64,000 nt of DNA from Comamonadaceae bacterium. Its GTDB lineage: Bacteria > Pseudomonadota > Gammaproteobacteria > Burkholderiales > Burkholderiaceae_C. The position numbers and the translations under genes were made by a program. Location of the stretch: assembly GCA_027490925.1 (NCBI GenBank), contig JAIXXF010000031.1, positions 22,618-86,617 of the forward strand, read 5' to 3'. The notes below the pieces were generated by a model, which did no database searches, was not told the DNA's origin, and saw only the letters and a list, made by a program, of their open reading frames with translations. Below are positions 38,115 through 46,890 of this stretch, piece after piece (position 1 is the first letter of the stretch; every line of letters starts with the position of its first letter).

Positions 38115-39530
38115 GTGCCCGACTTGATGCCCCCCACCGACCGCACCTCGTTCCAGGCCGTGGTCGGCTTCCGTTCCAGCGCACCGGGCACCCATGCGAG
38201 TGGCTCTGAGGCACGGCGCGCGTTGGTGCTGCAGCGCTACGCCGAGGTGCGCGCCCACAGCCTAGACCGGGCAGCGCCTTTGTCGGCCGAAGACCAATGC
38301 GTGCAGTCCATGCCAGACGCCAGCCCGACCAAATGGCACTTGGCCCACACCAGTTGGTTTTTCGAGGCCTTTGTTTTGGTGCCCCACTGCACCGGCTACC
38401 GCGCCTTCGACCCGCGGTTTTTTCGTTTGTTCAACTCTTACTACGAAGCCCTGGGCCCGCGCCACCCGCGTCACCAGCGGGGTTTGCTGACCCGACCATC
38501 GTCGGCAGAGGTGCTCGGCTACCGCCAGCACGTAGACACGGCACTGGTCCGTTGGTTGCGCGGCTGCAGCGACGCCGCCTGGGCAACCGTGGAGCCACTC
38601 ATCACGCTGGGTTTGCAGCACGAGCAGCAACATCAGGAGTTGTTGCTCACCGACGCGCTGCACCTGCTGTGGTGCAACCCCCTGTTACCTGTCTATGCCG
38701 CGGCTCCGGCGGCCTCGGTTGCCGCAGCGCCCCGCCCCGCACGGCCCGCCCTTGACCCACTGCGCTGGCTGCGACCCAACGCCGGACCCCACCCGGTGGG
38801 CCATGCGGGCGAGGGGTTCGCGTTTGACAACGAAGGGCCACGCCACACCGTCTGGTTGACACCTTGCGAGGTGGCCCACCGGCTGGTCACCTGCGGCGAA
38901 TTCGCACAGTTCATTGCCAGCGGCGGTTACCAGCGCCCCGACTGGTGGCTGGCCGATGGCTGGGCCGCAGCGCAGGCGGGCGGCTGGCAAGCACCGCTGT
39001 ATTGGCTGCGCGCCGACGACCCGCGCCTTCCGCCGCTCGCCAGCCCTGCGTCAGGCCCTGGTTTTGCGTCGGCAGGCGTTGACTCGGCAGCCGTTGACTC
39101 GGCAGAGTGGTGGGTGTTTGGCTTGCACGGGGCGCAGCCGATGCGCCCGGACGACCCTGTGAGCCACCTCAGCTTTTACGAGGCGGCGGCGTTCGCCGAA
39201 TGGGCCTCCACGCAGCCGGGCATGGCGGGCGTGCGTTTGCCAACCGAGTTCGAGTGGGAGGCGGCTTGCGGCTTGCCCGGCATGAAACAGACGCACGGCG
39301 CGGTGTGGCAGTGGACCCGATCGGCCTACGACCCGTATCCTGGTTTTCAGCCCAACCCCGGCGCGGTGGGCGAGTACAACGGCAAGTTCATGGCCAATCA
39401 ATACGTGCTGCGCGGCAGCAGCCAAGCCACGCCATCAGGTCATGGCCGGCCCACCTACCGCAACTTTTTTCCGGCGGGTGCGCGTTGGCAATTCAGCGGG
39501 CTTCGCCTCGCGCGGGACGCCACATGTTGA
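38115..39530 (+). CDS. egtB: ergothioneine biosynthesis sulfoxide synthase EgtB
   Basis: A non-haem iron enzyme of about 471 residues that couples hercynine to a thiol (gamma-glutamylcysteine or cysteine) with oxygen. The N-terminal DinB-like domain has WHLAHTSWFFE and the iron-binding HEQQHQE, giving the three-His facial triad. The C-terminal FGE-sulfatase fold has LPTEFEWEAAC, GAVWQWTRSAYDPYPGF and RNFFPAGARWQFSGLRLARD. GTG 38115 is preferred because GGAG lies 11 bases upstream; ATG 38127 is the alternative. The stop overlaps the egtD start by seven bases. Confidence 0.92.
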   Translation: MPDLMPPTDRTSFQAVVGFRSSAPGTHASGSEARRALVLQRYAEVRAHSLDRAAPLSAEDQCVQSMPDASPTKWHLAHTSWFFEAFVLVPHCTGYRAFDPRFFRLFNSYYEALGPRHPRHQRGLLTRPSSAEVLGYRQHVDTALVRWLRGCSDAAWATVEPLITLGLQHEQQHQELLLTDALHLLWCNPLLPVYAAAPAASVAAAPRPARPALDPLRWLRPNAGPHPVGHAGEGFAFDNEGPRHTVWLTPCEVAHRLVTCGEFAQFIASGGYQRPDWWLADGWAAAQAGGWQAPLYWLRADDPRLPPLASPASGPGFASAGVDSAAVDSAEWWVFGLHGAQPMRPDDPVSHLSFYEAAAFAEWASTQPGMAGVRLPTEFEWEAACGLPGMKQTHGAVWQWTRSAYDPYPGFQPNPGAVGEYNGKFMANQYVLRGSSQATPSGHGRPTYRNFFPAGARWQFSGLRLARDATC

Positions 39531-40498
39531 CCGCCACCGCCGTGCGGTCAACGGTCCCAGGCGCGCCGTCGCTCGCGCCGGGTGGGTTCGGCGCCGACCT
39601 GCTCGCCGCACTTGGCCAGCGCCCGCGCAGCATTTCGCCCAAGTATTTCTACGACGCGCCCGGCTCGGCGTTGTTTGACGCGATTTGCGAACTGCCCGAG
39701 TACTACCCGACGCGAACGGAGTTGGGCATCTTGCAGGCCCACGTCGCCGACATGGCCGACTGCATTGGACCTGGCGCCGAGCTGATCGAGTTTGGCGCAG
39801 GCTCTCTGACCAAAGTGCGGTGGTTGCTGGACGCCCTGGAAAGCCCTGCCGCCTTTTTGCCGATTGACATCTCGGGCGACCACCTGATGGCCGCCGCCCG
39901 CGCCCTGCAACACGACCACCCCACGCTCCGTGTGTTCCCGTTGGTGGCCGACTACACCCGGCCGTTCCATTTGCCACCCGTGGCGCTTGGCCGCCGGGTG
40001 GGTTTCTTTCCGGGGTCGACCCTGGGCAACTTCACGCCGGCCCAGGCCTTGTACTTTCTGCGCATGGCGGCCCGCCAGCTGGTCGGGGGTGGGCTGCTGC
40101 TCGGCGTGGACCTGATCAAGTCGCCCGAGGTGCTGCACGCGGCTTACAACGACGCGGCCGGGGTCACCGCCGCCTTCAACCTCAACCTGTTGCACCGTGC
40201 CAACCGCGAGTTGGGGGCTGATTTCGCTGTGGACCAGTTCGCCCACAGCGCGTTCTACAACGCGCCCCAGCGCCGCATTGAAATGCACCTGATGAGCCGC
40301 TGCCGCCAGTCGGTCACGCTCGCCGGTCGGACGTTCGAGTTCGCCGCTGGCGAAACGTTGCACACCGAGAACTCGCACAAATTCACGGTCGACGGCTTGC
40401 GCGACCTGGCCCGACAAGCGGGCTTCACCCCCGGACCGGTGTGGACCGACCCGGCACAATGGTTCAGCCTGCACTGGCTGCAAGCCCCCACCCACTGA
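39524..40498 (+). CDS. egtD: L-histidine N-alpha-methyltransferase EgtD
   Basis: A 324-residue SAM-dependent enzyme that trimethylates histidine to hercynine, the first step of ergothioneine synthesis. It shows the family start PRSISPKYFYDAPGSALFD, the SAM-binding EFGAGSLTKV, FFPGSTLGNF and the histidine-binding region with YNAPQRRIEMHL and ENSHKFT. ATG 39524 lies inside the end of egtB, so the two are translationally coupled. Together with EgtB this is the short pathway; a C-S lyase (EgtE) is not encoded in the window. Confidence 0.95.
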   Translation: MLTATAVRSTVPGAPSLAPGGFGADLLAALGQRPRSISPKYFYDAPGSALFDAICELPEYYPTRTELGILQAHVADMADCIGPGAELIEFGAGSLTKVRWLLDALESPAAFLPIDISGDHLMAAARALQHDHPTLRVFPLVADYTRPFHLPPVALGRRVGFFPGSTLGNFTPAQALYFLRMAARQLVGGGLLLGVDLIKSPEVLHAAYNDAAGVTAAFNLNLLHRANRELGADFAVDQFAHSAFYNAPQRRIEMHLMSRCRQSVTLAGRTFEFAAGETLHTENSHKFTVDGLRDLARQAGFTPGPVWTDPAQWFSLHWLQAPTH

Positions 40499-40514
40499 AC
40501 ATTCGGAGCAAGCG

Positions 40515-40796
40515 ATGAAAGCAACCTGGAACGGCGCCGTGATCGCCGAGAGCGACGACACCGTGGTGGTCGAAGGCAACCACTATTTCCCCGACGCCTC
40601 GCTCAAGCGCGAGTACGTCACCTTCAGCAACCACAAGACCACTTGTGCCTGGAAAGGCCAGGCCAGTTATTTGTCGCTGCTTGTCAACGGTGAAATGAAC
40701 ACCGACGCTGCCTGGTACTACGCCGACCCGAAACCCGAGGCCGAGGCCATTCGCGGCCGCGTGGCGTTCTGGAAAGGCGTCAAGGTCGCGCCCTGA
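40515..40796 (+). CDS. DUF427 domain protein
   Basis: A 93-residue small beta-rich protein matching DUF427 along its whole length: WNGAVIAESDDTVVVEGNHYFP, quoted as the DDTVVVEGNHYFP part, then KTTCAWKGQASY and AWYYADPKPEA. Function unknown. The core CxWKG-ASYxxL and W-Y-P motifs are intact. It lies 16 bases after egtD with ribosome-binding GGAG, so it probably belongs to the ergothioneine transcript. Confidence 0.9.
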   Translation: MKATWNGAVIAESDDTVVVEGNHYFPDASLKREYVTFSNHKTTCAWKGQASYLSLLVNGEMNTDAAWYYADPKPEAEAIRGRVAFWKGVKVAP

Positions 40797-40852
40797 GCCC
40801 GCGCATGGCCCCGCACCCCAGTGCCTGGGGTGCGCCGCGTTAAGCTCAAGGC

Positions 40853-41656
40853 ATGACGCAGGCCCACCCGCTTTCCCACCCGCTGCCCGCGCCGCGCAGC
40901 CACCTGTCCCCGCTGTTCAACCTGCCTGACCAAGTGTTGCCCGCACTGGGCGCGCGTGGTTACGCGTTGCTCGACGCCGCGGGCGTGGCGAGCGTGACCG
41001 GTTGCGCGCTGTCGGATTTGGGCGCGCTCACGCCCGACTGGCGAGACTTGCCGCCCGACGCCCACCTGAAAGACGGCGGCCGCTACCGGCGTCGGCGGCA
41101 CGCGTGTTTCGTGGTCGGTGCAGACCACGCCAAAACCGTCCCACACCGCGCCCATTGGCAACCGGTGGAGTACAACGCGCTGCACGGCGGCATGTCCCGC
41201 TGGTTCGAGCCCATGCAACCCGCCACCTGCCAGAACCCGGTGTGGCACCGGTTGCTTCAGGGTCTGGCCCGCGTGTTCGACGGTGCGGTCGGCGAGGCCA
41301 CCACCTGGCATGTGGAAGCGCACCAATTCCGCATCGACACGACCGACGGCATTGGAAGACCCACCCCGGAAGGCGCCCACCGCGATGGGGTGGACTTCGT
41401 GGCGGTGTTTCTGATCGATCGCCACCAGATCAAAGGCGGCGAGACCCGGGTGTTCGAGGCCGATGGGCCAAACGGCCAGCGGTTCACCCTGAGTGAGCCG
41501 TGGTCTGTGCTGCTGCTCGACGATGCCCGGGTGATCCATGAGTCCACGCCGATCCAACCATTGGGGGAAGCGGGGCACCGCGACACCCTGGTGCTCACTT
41601 ACCGTCGCCACGGGTTCCAGGGCGCCGACGGGCAGGGCGGCGTTGACCTGGGCTGA
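40853..41656 (+). CDS. 2OG-Fe(II) dioxygenase family protein
   Basis: A 267-residue cytosolic protein of the 2OG-Fe dioxygenase type that includes amino-acid hydroxylases such as isoleucine dioxygenase. Iron ligands appear as GAHRDGVDF (HxD) and a distal His in VIHESTPI; a 2-oxoglutarate-binding Arg probably lies in LVLTYRRHGF. RRRRHACFVVG is family-typical. It lies 56 bases after the DUF427 gene in the same direction. Its substrate could be a free amino acid, perhaps linked to histidine or ergothioneine metabolism; that link rests only on position. Confidence 0.82.
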   Translation: MTQAHPLSHPLPAPRSHLSPLFNLPDQVLPALGARGYALLDAAGVASVTGCALSDLGALTPDWRDLPPDAHLKDGGRYRRRRHACFVVGADHAKTVPHRAHWQPVEYNALHGGMSRWFEPMQPATCQNPVWHRLLQGLARVFDGAVGEATTWHVEAHQFRIDTTDGIGRPTPEGAHRDGVDFVAVFLIDRHQIKGGETRVFEADGPNGQRFTLSEPWSVLLLDDARVIHESTPIQPLGEAGHRDTLVLTYRRHGFQGADGQGGVDLG

Positions 41657-41753
41657 TGGGGGCTTGTTACAAATTCCCTGACCGTGGTGCGGCACCGTTT
41701 GCCAATTTCTGCCACATTCAGGTGAGCCCCGCGCCCGCGGGTTTGGAGACCCC

Positions 41754-42215
41754 ATGAAGACATTTCCTACCCCACGCCGGATCGGCTGGTCCGCTGCGAC
41801 GCTGGTCACCACGGTGTGGCTGAGCGCAGTCTCTGCACACGCGGCCGACGCTTACGTGAACGCCACCGTGGGGGGTGTGTTCGCCCCCGGCGTATACGGC
41901 CAGATCCAAATCGGCAACAACCCGCCGCCGCCGGTGATCTACCGCCAGCCGGTGGTCATCACCCGGGGTCCCACCTACGTGGCGGAGCCGGTGTACCTGC
42001 ACGTTCCGCCCGGTCACGCCAAAAACTGGCGCAAGCACTGCGACCGCTACAACGCCTGTGGTCGGCCGGTGTACTTTGTCCAGGCGGATCCCAACAACCG
42101 CTGGTGGGACGGTGATCGCCGCGGCCACGACGATCACCGTGGCCGCGGCCGCGACAAACACGACCGGCACGGCGGGGATGAGCGCGGCGACCGAGGCCGT
42201 GGCCACGACCGCTGA
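41754..42215 (+). CDS. exported protein with Arg/Asp/His-rich tail
   Basis: A 153-residue exported protein. The signal peptide (about 1-31, ending AHA) is followed by GGVFAPGVYGQIQIG and a Pro/Val-rich strand region (PPPPVIYRQPVVI) with YLHVPPGHAKNWRKHC. The segment ...RYNACGRPVYFVQ supplies a possible Cys pair. The last 40 residues alternate R, G, D and H. Similar small proteins are common in Comamonadaceae and have no assigned function. ATG 41754 lies after a weak GGAG. A bidirectional terminator follows. Confidence 0.7.
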   Translation: MKTFPTPRRIGWSAATLVTTVWLSAVSAHAADAYVNATVGGVFAPGVYGQIQIGNNPPPPVIYRQPVVITRGPTYVAEPVYLHVPPGHAKNWRKHCDRYNACGRPVYFVQADPNNRWWDGDRRGHDDHRGRGRDKHDRHGGDERGDRGRGHDR

Positions 42216-42236
42216 CCGGCTCCGACCTGCGCCATG

Positions 42237-42264
42237 AAAAACGCCCGCAGCAGCGGGCGTTTTT
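42237..42264. terminator. bidirectional rho-independent terminator
   Basis: A perfect 12-base-pair stem (42237-42248 with 42253-42264), AAAAACGCCCGC, with loop AGCA and T-run, lies between the convergent exported-protein and thiolase genes. Confidence 0.93.
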
Positions 42265-42282
42265 CTGAGGTGGGACGGAGGC

Positions 42283-43467
42283 TTACATGCGCTCGAAGAT
42301 CGCTGCAATGCCCTGGCCGCCGCCGATGCACATGGTCACGAGCGCGTAGCGGCCCTGGATGCGCTGCAACTCGTACAAGGCCTTCACGGTGATGATCGCG
42401 CCGGTGGCACCGATCGGGTGTCCGAGCGAAATGCCCGAGCCGTTGGGATTGACCTTGGCCGGGTCCAGACCCAGGTCGCGCGTGACGGCGCAGGCTTGCG
42501 CCGCGAAGGCTTCGTTCGCCTCAATCACGTCCAGGTCAGAAATTTTCAGACCGGCTTTTTTCAACGCGGCTTGGGTGGCGGGTACCGGACCGATGCCCAT
42601 GTACTTGGGGTCCACCCCGGCGTGGGCATAAGCCACCAGGCGGGCCAGCGGCTTGGCGCCACGGGCTTTGGCGGTGGCGGCTTCCATCAGCACCACGGCG
42701 GCGGCGGCGTCGTTGATCCCAGAGGCATTACCCGCGGTCACTGTGCCGTTTTCTTTGGCGAACACGGGCTTGAGTTTGGCGAAGTCGTCGGCTTTGGCAC
42801 CGGCGCGCACGTGTTCGTCGGTCACGTAAGCCACGTCGCCCTTTTTGCTCTTCAGAGTGACCGGGACAATCTGGTCCTTGAAGTAGCCGGCGGCGGTGGC
42901 GCGCTCGGCCCGCAGGTGGCTTTCCAGCGCCAGCGCGTCTTGGTCTTCCCGGCTGATGCCCCATTTGCCCGCGATGTTCTCGGCGGTCACGCCCATGTGG
43001 ATCGTGTGGAAGGGGTCGTGCAGGGCGCCGATCATCATGTCGGTGAGCTTGGTGTCGCCCATGCGCGCGCCCCAACGGGTGTTGAGGCTGGCAAATGGCG
43101 CACGGCTCATGTTCTCGGCCCCGGCGCCAATGGCGATGTCGGCATCGCCCAGCAAGATGGACTGGCTGGCGTTCACGATGGCCTGCAGACCCGAACCGCA
43201 CAGGCGGTTCACGTTGTAGGCGGGGGTGCTTTGGGCACAACCGCCATTGATTGCAGCCACGCGCGACAGATACATGTCTTTCGGCTCGGTGTTGACCACA
43301 TGGCCGAACACCACGTGACCGACGTCCTCGCCAGCCACATTGGCACGGGTCAGTGACTCGCGCACAACCAGCGCGCCCAGCTCGGTGGGGGGGATGTCTT
43401 TCAGGCTGCCACCAAAGGTACCGATGGCGGTGCGCACACCACTGACGACAACGACTTCACGACTCAT
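42283..43467 (-). CDS. bktB: acetyl-CoA C-acyltransferase (beta-ketothiolase), BktB-like
   Basis: A 394-residue cytosolic thiolase that condenses or cleaves acyl-CoA and acetyl-CoA. Catalytic residues are present: Cys in NRLCGSGLQA, His in GHPIGATGA, Cys in MCIGGGQG and the EANEAFAAQ loop. The sequence is closer to BktB of Cupriavidus (broad-chain beta-ketothiolase for polyhydroxyalkanoate precursors) than to PhaA, as with the start MSREVVVVSGVRTAIGTFGG, of which VRTAIGTFGG is diagnostic. With the 3-hydroxybutyrate dehydrogenase at 45104 it supports PHA/ketone-body metabolism. GGGAG precedes the start. Confidence 0.92.
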   Translation of the reverse strand: MSREVVVVSGVRTAIGTFGGSLKDIPPTELGALVVRESLTRANVAGEDVGHVVFGHVVNTEPKDMYLSRVAAINGGCAQSTPAYNVNRLCGSGLQAIVNASQSILLGDADIAIGAGAENMSRAPFASLNTRWGARMGDTKLTDMMIGALHDPFHTIHMGVTAENIAGKWGISREDQDALALESHLRAERATAAGYFKDQIVPVTLKSKKGDVAYVTDEHVRAGAKADDFAKLKPVFAKENGTVTAGNASGINDAAAAVVLMEAATAKARGAKPLARLVAYAHAGVDPKYMGIGPVPATQAALKKAGLKISDLDVIEANEAFAAQACAVTRDLGLDPAKVNPNGSGISLGHPIGATGAIITVKALYELQRIQGRYALVTMCIGGGQGIAAIFERM

Positions 43468-43588
43468 GGGAGACTCCTGTTTGGATGGAATGGCACGGGC
43501 CGCCTGGTGGCGGCCCTACAACCCTCCATTGTCGCCGATGCCGCTGGGCTGGCCCACCCCGGCGCGGCTGGGGCGGCCCTGGCGGCGC

Positions 43589-44290
43589 TCAGGCGCGCAG
43601 CACGATGGGGAAGTGGGCGCGCAGGCCGTCGCTGCTGGGTGTGAAGGGCACGGTGAGCGCCGCGCGGTCGGCTTCGCTCAGGCTGCGCCAGAGAAAGTCG
43701 CGGCCGTTGAGCGGCTCATCGGCCACGTACAGCTGGGTGGTCAACAACTCGCGTGGTCCCAGCCGCACCTTGACGTGGATGTGCGGTGTGCGGCCCGGGT
43801 AGGCCATGGGCCTGATGGTGCGAAAGCGGTAGCGACCGTCGGCCCCGGTGACCACCCGACCGAACCCCTGGAACCGCGCATCGGCCCGGCCACCATCGCC
43901 GGGGTGGTGGTAGTGGCCCGCGTGGTCGCATTGCCAGATCTCCACCTGGGCGCCGGTGAGCGGTCGGCCTTGTGTGTCGGTCACTACGCCGTCCAGCCAG
44001 GCGGGCTGGCCTTGAGGGTAGCGCTGCGCGCCGTGGCGCAGAAGGTCGAAGTCGCTGTCGGCGGGCAGGGTCACTGGGTAGAACGGGCCTTCGGTTTGCG
44101 CCGGGGTGGGTTGGGCGCGCGGGGTGGGTTGCGCCCGAGCGCCCAGGCAAAGCGCGGGCGCAGCCACCAACGCCACCGCCGCGTGGCGGCGGGACACGGT
44201 GGTTAGGGCGGACGGGGGCTCCAACGGGGTCGGTTGTGTGGGGCCGATTGCGGGCACATTGCGGGCGGGGCGCAGGCGGGTGTCGGGCAT
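43589..44290 (-). CDS. exported intradiol ring-cleavage dioxygenase-like protein
   Basis: A 233-residue protein with an N-terminal export segment (SRRHAAVALVAAPALCLGARA, in which SRRHAAVAL resembles a twin-arginine signal). A dioxygenase C domain like protocatechuate 3,4-dioxygenase follows. Iron ligands are seen as Tyr in HYHHPG and RTPHIHVKV (His-x-His) plus an earlier Tyr (FYPVTL). Export through Tat with folded iron is consistent. Relatives cleave catechols, but these exported single-subunit forms lack a defined substrate. It is preceded by a Thr/Pro-rich start; the first ATG at 44290 is used. Confidence 0.82.
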   Translation of the reverse strand: MPDTRLRPARNVPAIGPTQPTPLEPPSALTTVSRRHAAVALVAAPALCLGARAQPTPRAQPTPAQTEGPFYPVTLPADSDFDLLRHGAQRYPQGQPAWLDGVVTDTQGRPLTGAQVEIWQCDHAGHYHHPGDGGRADARFQGFGRVVTGADGRYRFRTIRPMAYPGRTPHIHVKVRLGPRELLTTQLYVADEPLNGRDFLWRSLSEADRAALTVPFTPSSDGLRAHFPIVLRA

Positions 44291-44333
44291 CGTTGGCTTG
44301 TGGGGGCGGTTGGGTGAGGTGACCGGTGACCCG

Positions 44334-44969
44334 TCAGAACGGCGCAGGGCTTGAGAAGTTCAACTCGTTGCCGTGCAACGGGTGGTTCAGGGTCAGTTCG
44401 CTGGCGTGCAGCAGCAGCCTGGGGGCCTGGGCCTGCACCTCGGCAGGGGCGTACAGCGCATCGCCCAGGATCGGATGGCCGAGTGCCTGCAGGTGCACCC
44501 GCAGCTGGTGGGAACGCCCAGTGACGGGGGCCAGCAGCAGTCGGGTCGCGTTTGGCCAATGGTCACAGGGCACCGCTTGCCACCGCGTCAGGCTGGGCTG
44601 CCCGTTGGCAGGGTCGATCACCCGCAGCGGGCGCCGTGCCCAATCGACGGCGATCGGCAGGTCGATGTCCTGCCAGCCGGTGCCATGGCTTGGGGGTACG
44701 CCAGCCACCACCGCGGTGTAGCGCTTGGCCACGCGCCGCTGCTCGAACGCCAGGCTGAGCGCGCGCTGGGCGGCTGGCCCACGCGCCATCAGGAGCAGGC
44801 CCGAAGTCGCCATGTCGAGCCGGTGCACCACCCGCGCGTCCGGCCACTGAGCCTGCACCCGGCGGGTCAGGCAGTCTTGCTTGTCAGGGCCCCGGCCGGG
44901 CACGGTCAACAGGCCAGCGGGCTTGTCAAAGACCAGCAGCCCGTCGTCGATGTGCAGCGGTTGGGGCAC
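44334..44969 (-). CDS. RluA-family pseudouridine synthase
   Basis: A 211-residue RNA-modifying enzyme. The catalytic Asp lies in VHRLDMATSGLLL, with the family motifs DKPAGLLTVPG and GRSHQLRVHLQALGHPILGD. No S4 RNA-binding domain is present, as in RluA (23S position 746 and tRNA position 32) and related small enzymes; the exact target site cannot be told. ATG 44969 (MPQPLHIDD) starts the domain directly. Confidence 0.92.
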   Translation of the reverse strand: MPQPLHIDDGLLVFDKPAGLLTVPGRGPDKQDCLTRRVQAQWPDARVVHRLDMATSGLLLMARGPAAQRALSLAFEQRRVAKRYTAVVAGVPPSHGTGWQDIDLPIAVDWARRPLRVIDPANGQPSLTRWQAVPCDHWPNATRLLLAPVTGRSHQLRVHLQALGHPILGDALYAPAEVQAQAPRLLLHASELTLNHPLHGNELNFSSPAPF

Positions 44970-45037
44970 AGAGGCGGACCTAAAAAATCAAGTGAATTAA
45001 GCGGTTTGGCGCTGCGCCTGCCCATTTTGGGGCCCAA

Positions 45038-45088
45038 TCGGCCTTTAGCCCACGTTTTTGCTGCTGATGCTGCTATGTATTTGGTAGC
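45038..45088 (+). repeat. dispersed intergenic repeat copy
   Basis: It starts TCGGCCTTTAGCCCACGT and ends GCTATGTATTTGGTAGC. It lies between the pseudouridine synthase and 3-hydroxybutyrate dehydrogenase genes. Confidence 0.6.
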
Positions 45089-45103
45089 AATTTCGGGCAA
45101 CCG

Positions 45104-45886
45104 TCACTGCGCGGTCCAGCCGCCATCGACCTGCCACGCCACACCGCGCACGTTGTTGGCGGCGGGGGAGCACAGGAACACGGCGAGTTCGCCCAGTTCT
45201 TCGGGCGTGGTGAACTGGAGCGATGGCTGCTTTTCGCCCAGCAACTCGTTCTTGGCCTGGTCGTTGGTTTGGCCTTTTGCTGCGGCGCGTGCGTCCACTT
45301 GCTTCTGCACCAGCGGCGTCAGCACCCAGCCGGGACAGATGGCGTTGCTGGTCACACCGGTGGTGGCGGTTTCCAGCGCTACCGCTTTGGTGAACCCCAC
45401 GATGCCGTGCTTGGACGCCACATAGGCCGACTTCTGCGCCGATGCCACCAGACCGTGGGCCGAGGCGATGTTGATGATGCGTCCCCAGTTGGCCGCCTTC
45501 ATGGCGGGCATGGCGAGCCGGGTGGTGTGAAAAGCACTGGTCAGGTTGATGGCGATCACCGCGTCCCACTTGTCTACCGGAAAGTCCTCCACGTTGGCCA
45601 CGTGCTGGATGCCCGCGTTGTTCACCAAAATGTCCACCCGGCCAAAGGTCGCTGCGGCCTGCGTCATCAGGTCGTCGATCTCGGCGGGCTGGCGCATGTC
45701 TGCGCCGTGGTAAAGCACCTCCACGCCATGCGCCGCCACCTCGGCCTTGGGACCTTCGGCGTCGCCAAACCCGTTCAACACGATGTTGGCACCCTGGCGC
45801 GCCAGGCTCAGCGCGATGCCCAGACCGATGCCGCTGGTGGAGCCAGTGACGAGGGCGGTTTTGCCGTGTAGTGAGCGAGCGGTCAT
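45104..45886 (-). CDS. 3-hydroxybutyrate dehydrogenase
   Basis: A 260-residue short-chain dehydrogenase that interconverts 3-hydroxybutyrate and acetoacetate with NAD. It has the cofactor motif TGSTSGIGLGIA, NNAGIQHV, the active-site Ser and YVASK (Tyr, Lys), and the substrate-binding GWVLTPLVQKQVDARA segment of the D-3-hydroxybutyrate group. ATG 45886 (MTARSLHGK) is used; the upstream extension is a shadow of the divergent gene. GGAG lies before the start. It divides a promoter region of about 100 bases with the divergent hydrolase. Confidence 0.92.
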   Translation of the reverse strand: MTARSLHGKTALVTGSTSGIGLGIALSLARQGANIVLNGFGDAEGPKAEVAAHGVEVLYHGADMRQPAEIDDLMTQAAATFGRVDILVNNAGIQHVANVEDFPVDKWDAVIAINLTSAFHTTRLAMPAMKAANWGRIINIASAHGLVASAQKSAYVASKHGIVGFTKAVALETATTGVTSNAICPGWVLTPLVQKQVDARAAAKGQTNDQAKNELLGEKQPSLQFTTPEELGELAVFLCSPAANNVRGVAWQVDGGWTAQ

Positions 45887-45987
45887 GGGGTTCTCCAGAT
45901 GAATTACGATGCAATGGCGAGGCCCGTCAACGCCGGGATCCAGCCCATTATCCAGCGCCCAAAGCGCCCATGTGCGCCCCACCCACC

Positions 45988-46872
45988 ATGACCGAACCCC
46001 GCCTGCACCACATCCATTGCCCCGACCCCCATGGCGGCCACCGCATGGCGTACTGGGACTGGAGCGCCACAGCGTCGGCACAGCCATCCCATCTGGTGGT
46101 GTGCGTGCACGGGCTGACGCGCCAGGGCCGTGACTTCGACACCTTGGCCGCCGCACTCAGTGCCCACGCCCGGGTGGTGTCGGTGGACGTGGTGGGTCGC
46201 GGGCAAAGCGACTGGCTCAAGGACCCAGCGGGTTACCAAATCCCCGCTTACGCGGCCGATTTGCTGGTGCTGTTGAACCACCTGCGGCCCCAAACGGTGG
46301 ACTGGATTGGCACCAGCATGGGGGGGCTGATCGGCATGGCCGTGTGCGGTACGGCTGGTCTGCCCTTGCCAGTGCCAGTGCGCAAGTTGGTGCTCAACGA
46401 CGTGGGCCCGGCGATCCAGTGGCAAGCCGTGCAACGCATTGGCAGCTACGTCGGTCAGACCGGTTATTTCCCCAGTGTGCAAGCCGCCGCCGAGGCACTG
46501 CGGGCCATCTCCACTGGCTTTGGTCCGCACACCCCCGAGCAATGGCTGGCGCTGTCGCGCCACATGGTCAAGCCGCAAGGCGATGGTGTCACTTTGCACT
46601 ACGACCCAGCGATCGGTCAGGCGTTTAAGAGCATCACCCCCGAAGCCGCTGCGCAGGGGGACGCTGCGCTGTGGCAGCTGTATGACCAGATCCGCGCCGA
46701 CACCCTGGTGTTCCGGGGCGCCGAATCGGACCTGCTGTCGCCAGACACCGCGCTGGCCATGACCCAGCGTGGTCCACGCGCCCGGGTGAAAACGTTTCCT
46801 GGCGTGGGCCATGCTCCCACCTTGGTGGCGCCCGACCAGGTGCAGGCAGTGAAGCACTTTTTGTTCGCCTGA
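45988..46872 (+). CDS. alpha/beta hydrolase
   Basis: A 294-residue alpha/beta-hydrolase. It has VHGLTRQGRDFD (oxyanion region), nucleophile GTSMGG, FRGAESDLL (acid) and GVGHAPTL (His). Related proteins beside 3-hydroxybutyrate dehydrogenase in Burkholderiales are annotated as general hydrolases. ATG 45988 (MTEPRLHH) is preferred from the family start; ATG 45970 is possible and neither has a good ribosome-binding site. relA begins 18 bases after the stop, so they may form an operon. Confidence 0.87.
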   Translation: MTEPRLHHIHCPDPHGGHRMAYWDWSATASAQPSHLVVCVHGLTRQGRDFDTLAAALSAHARVVSVDVVGRGQSDWLKDPAGYQIPAYAADLLVLLNHLRPQTVDWIGTSMGGLIGMAVCGTAGLPLPVPVRKLVLNDVGPAIQWQAVQRIGSYVGQTGYFPSVQAAAEALRAISTGFGPHTPEQWLALSRHMVKPQGDGVTLHYDPAIGQAFKSITPEAAAQGDAALWQLYDQIRADTLVFRGAESDLLSPDTALAMTQRGPRARVKTFPGVGHAPTLVAPDQVQAVKHFLFA

Positions 46873-46890
46873 GGTGACGCCTCCCCACCC

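Noticed and set aside
36933..39530. Upstream extension of egtB by about 390 residues
   Set aside because: It is antisense to the MDR reductase gene and lacks family similarity. EgtB starts near 38115.
42418..43356. Long + strand frame antisense to bktB
   Set aside because: GC-rich codon bias on the thiolase strand opens the complement. The protein is His/Gly-rich with no domain.
43497..43516. GGGCCGCC-TGGT-GGCGGCCC hairpin upstream of bktB
   Set aside because: It has no T-run and lies at the 5' side of bktB. It may be chance in GC-rich DNA.
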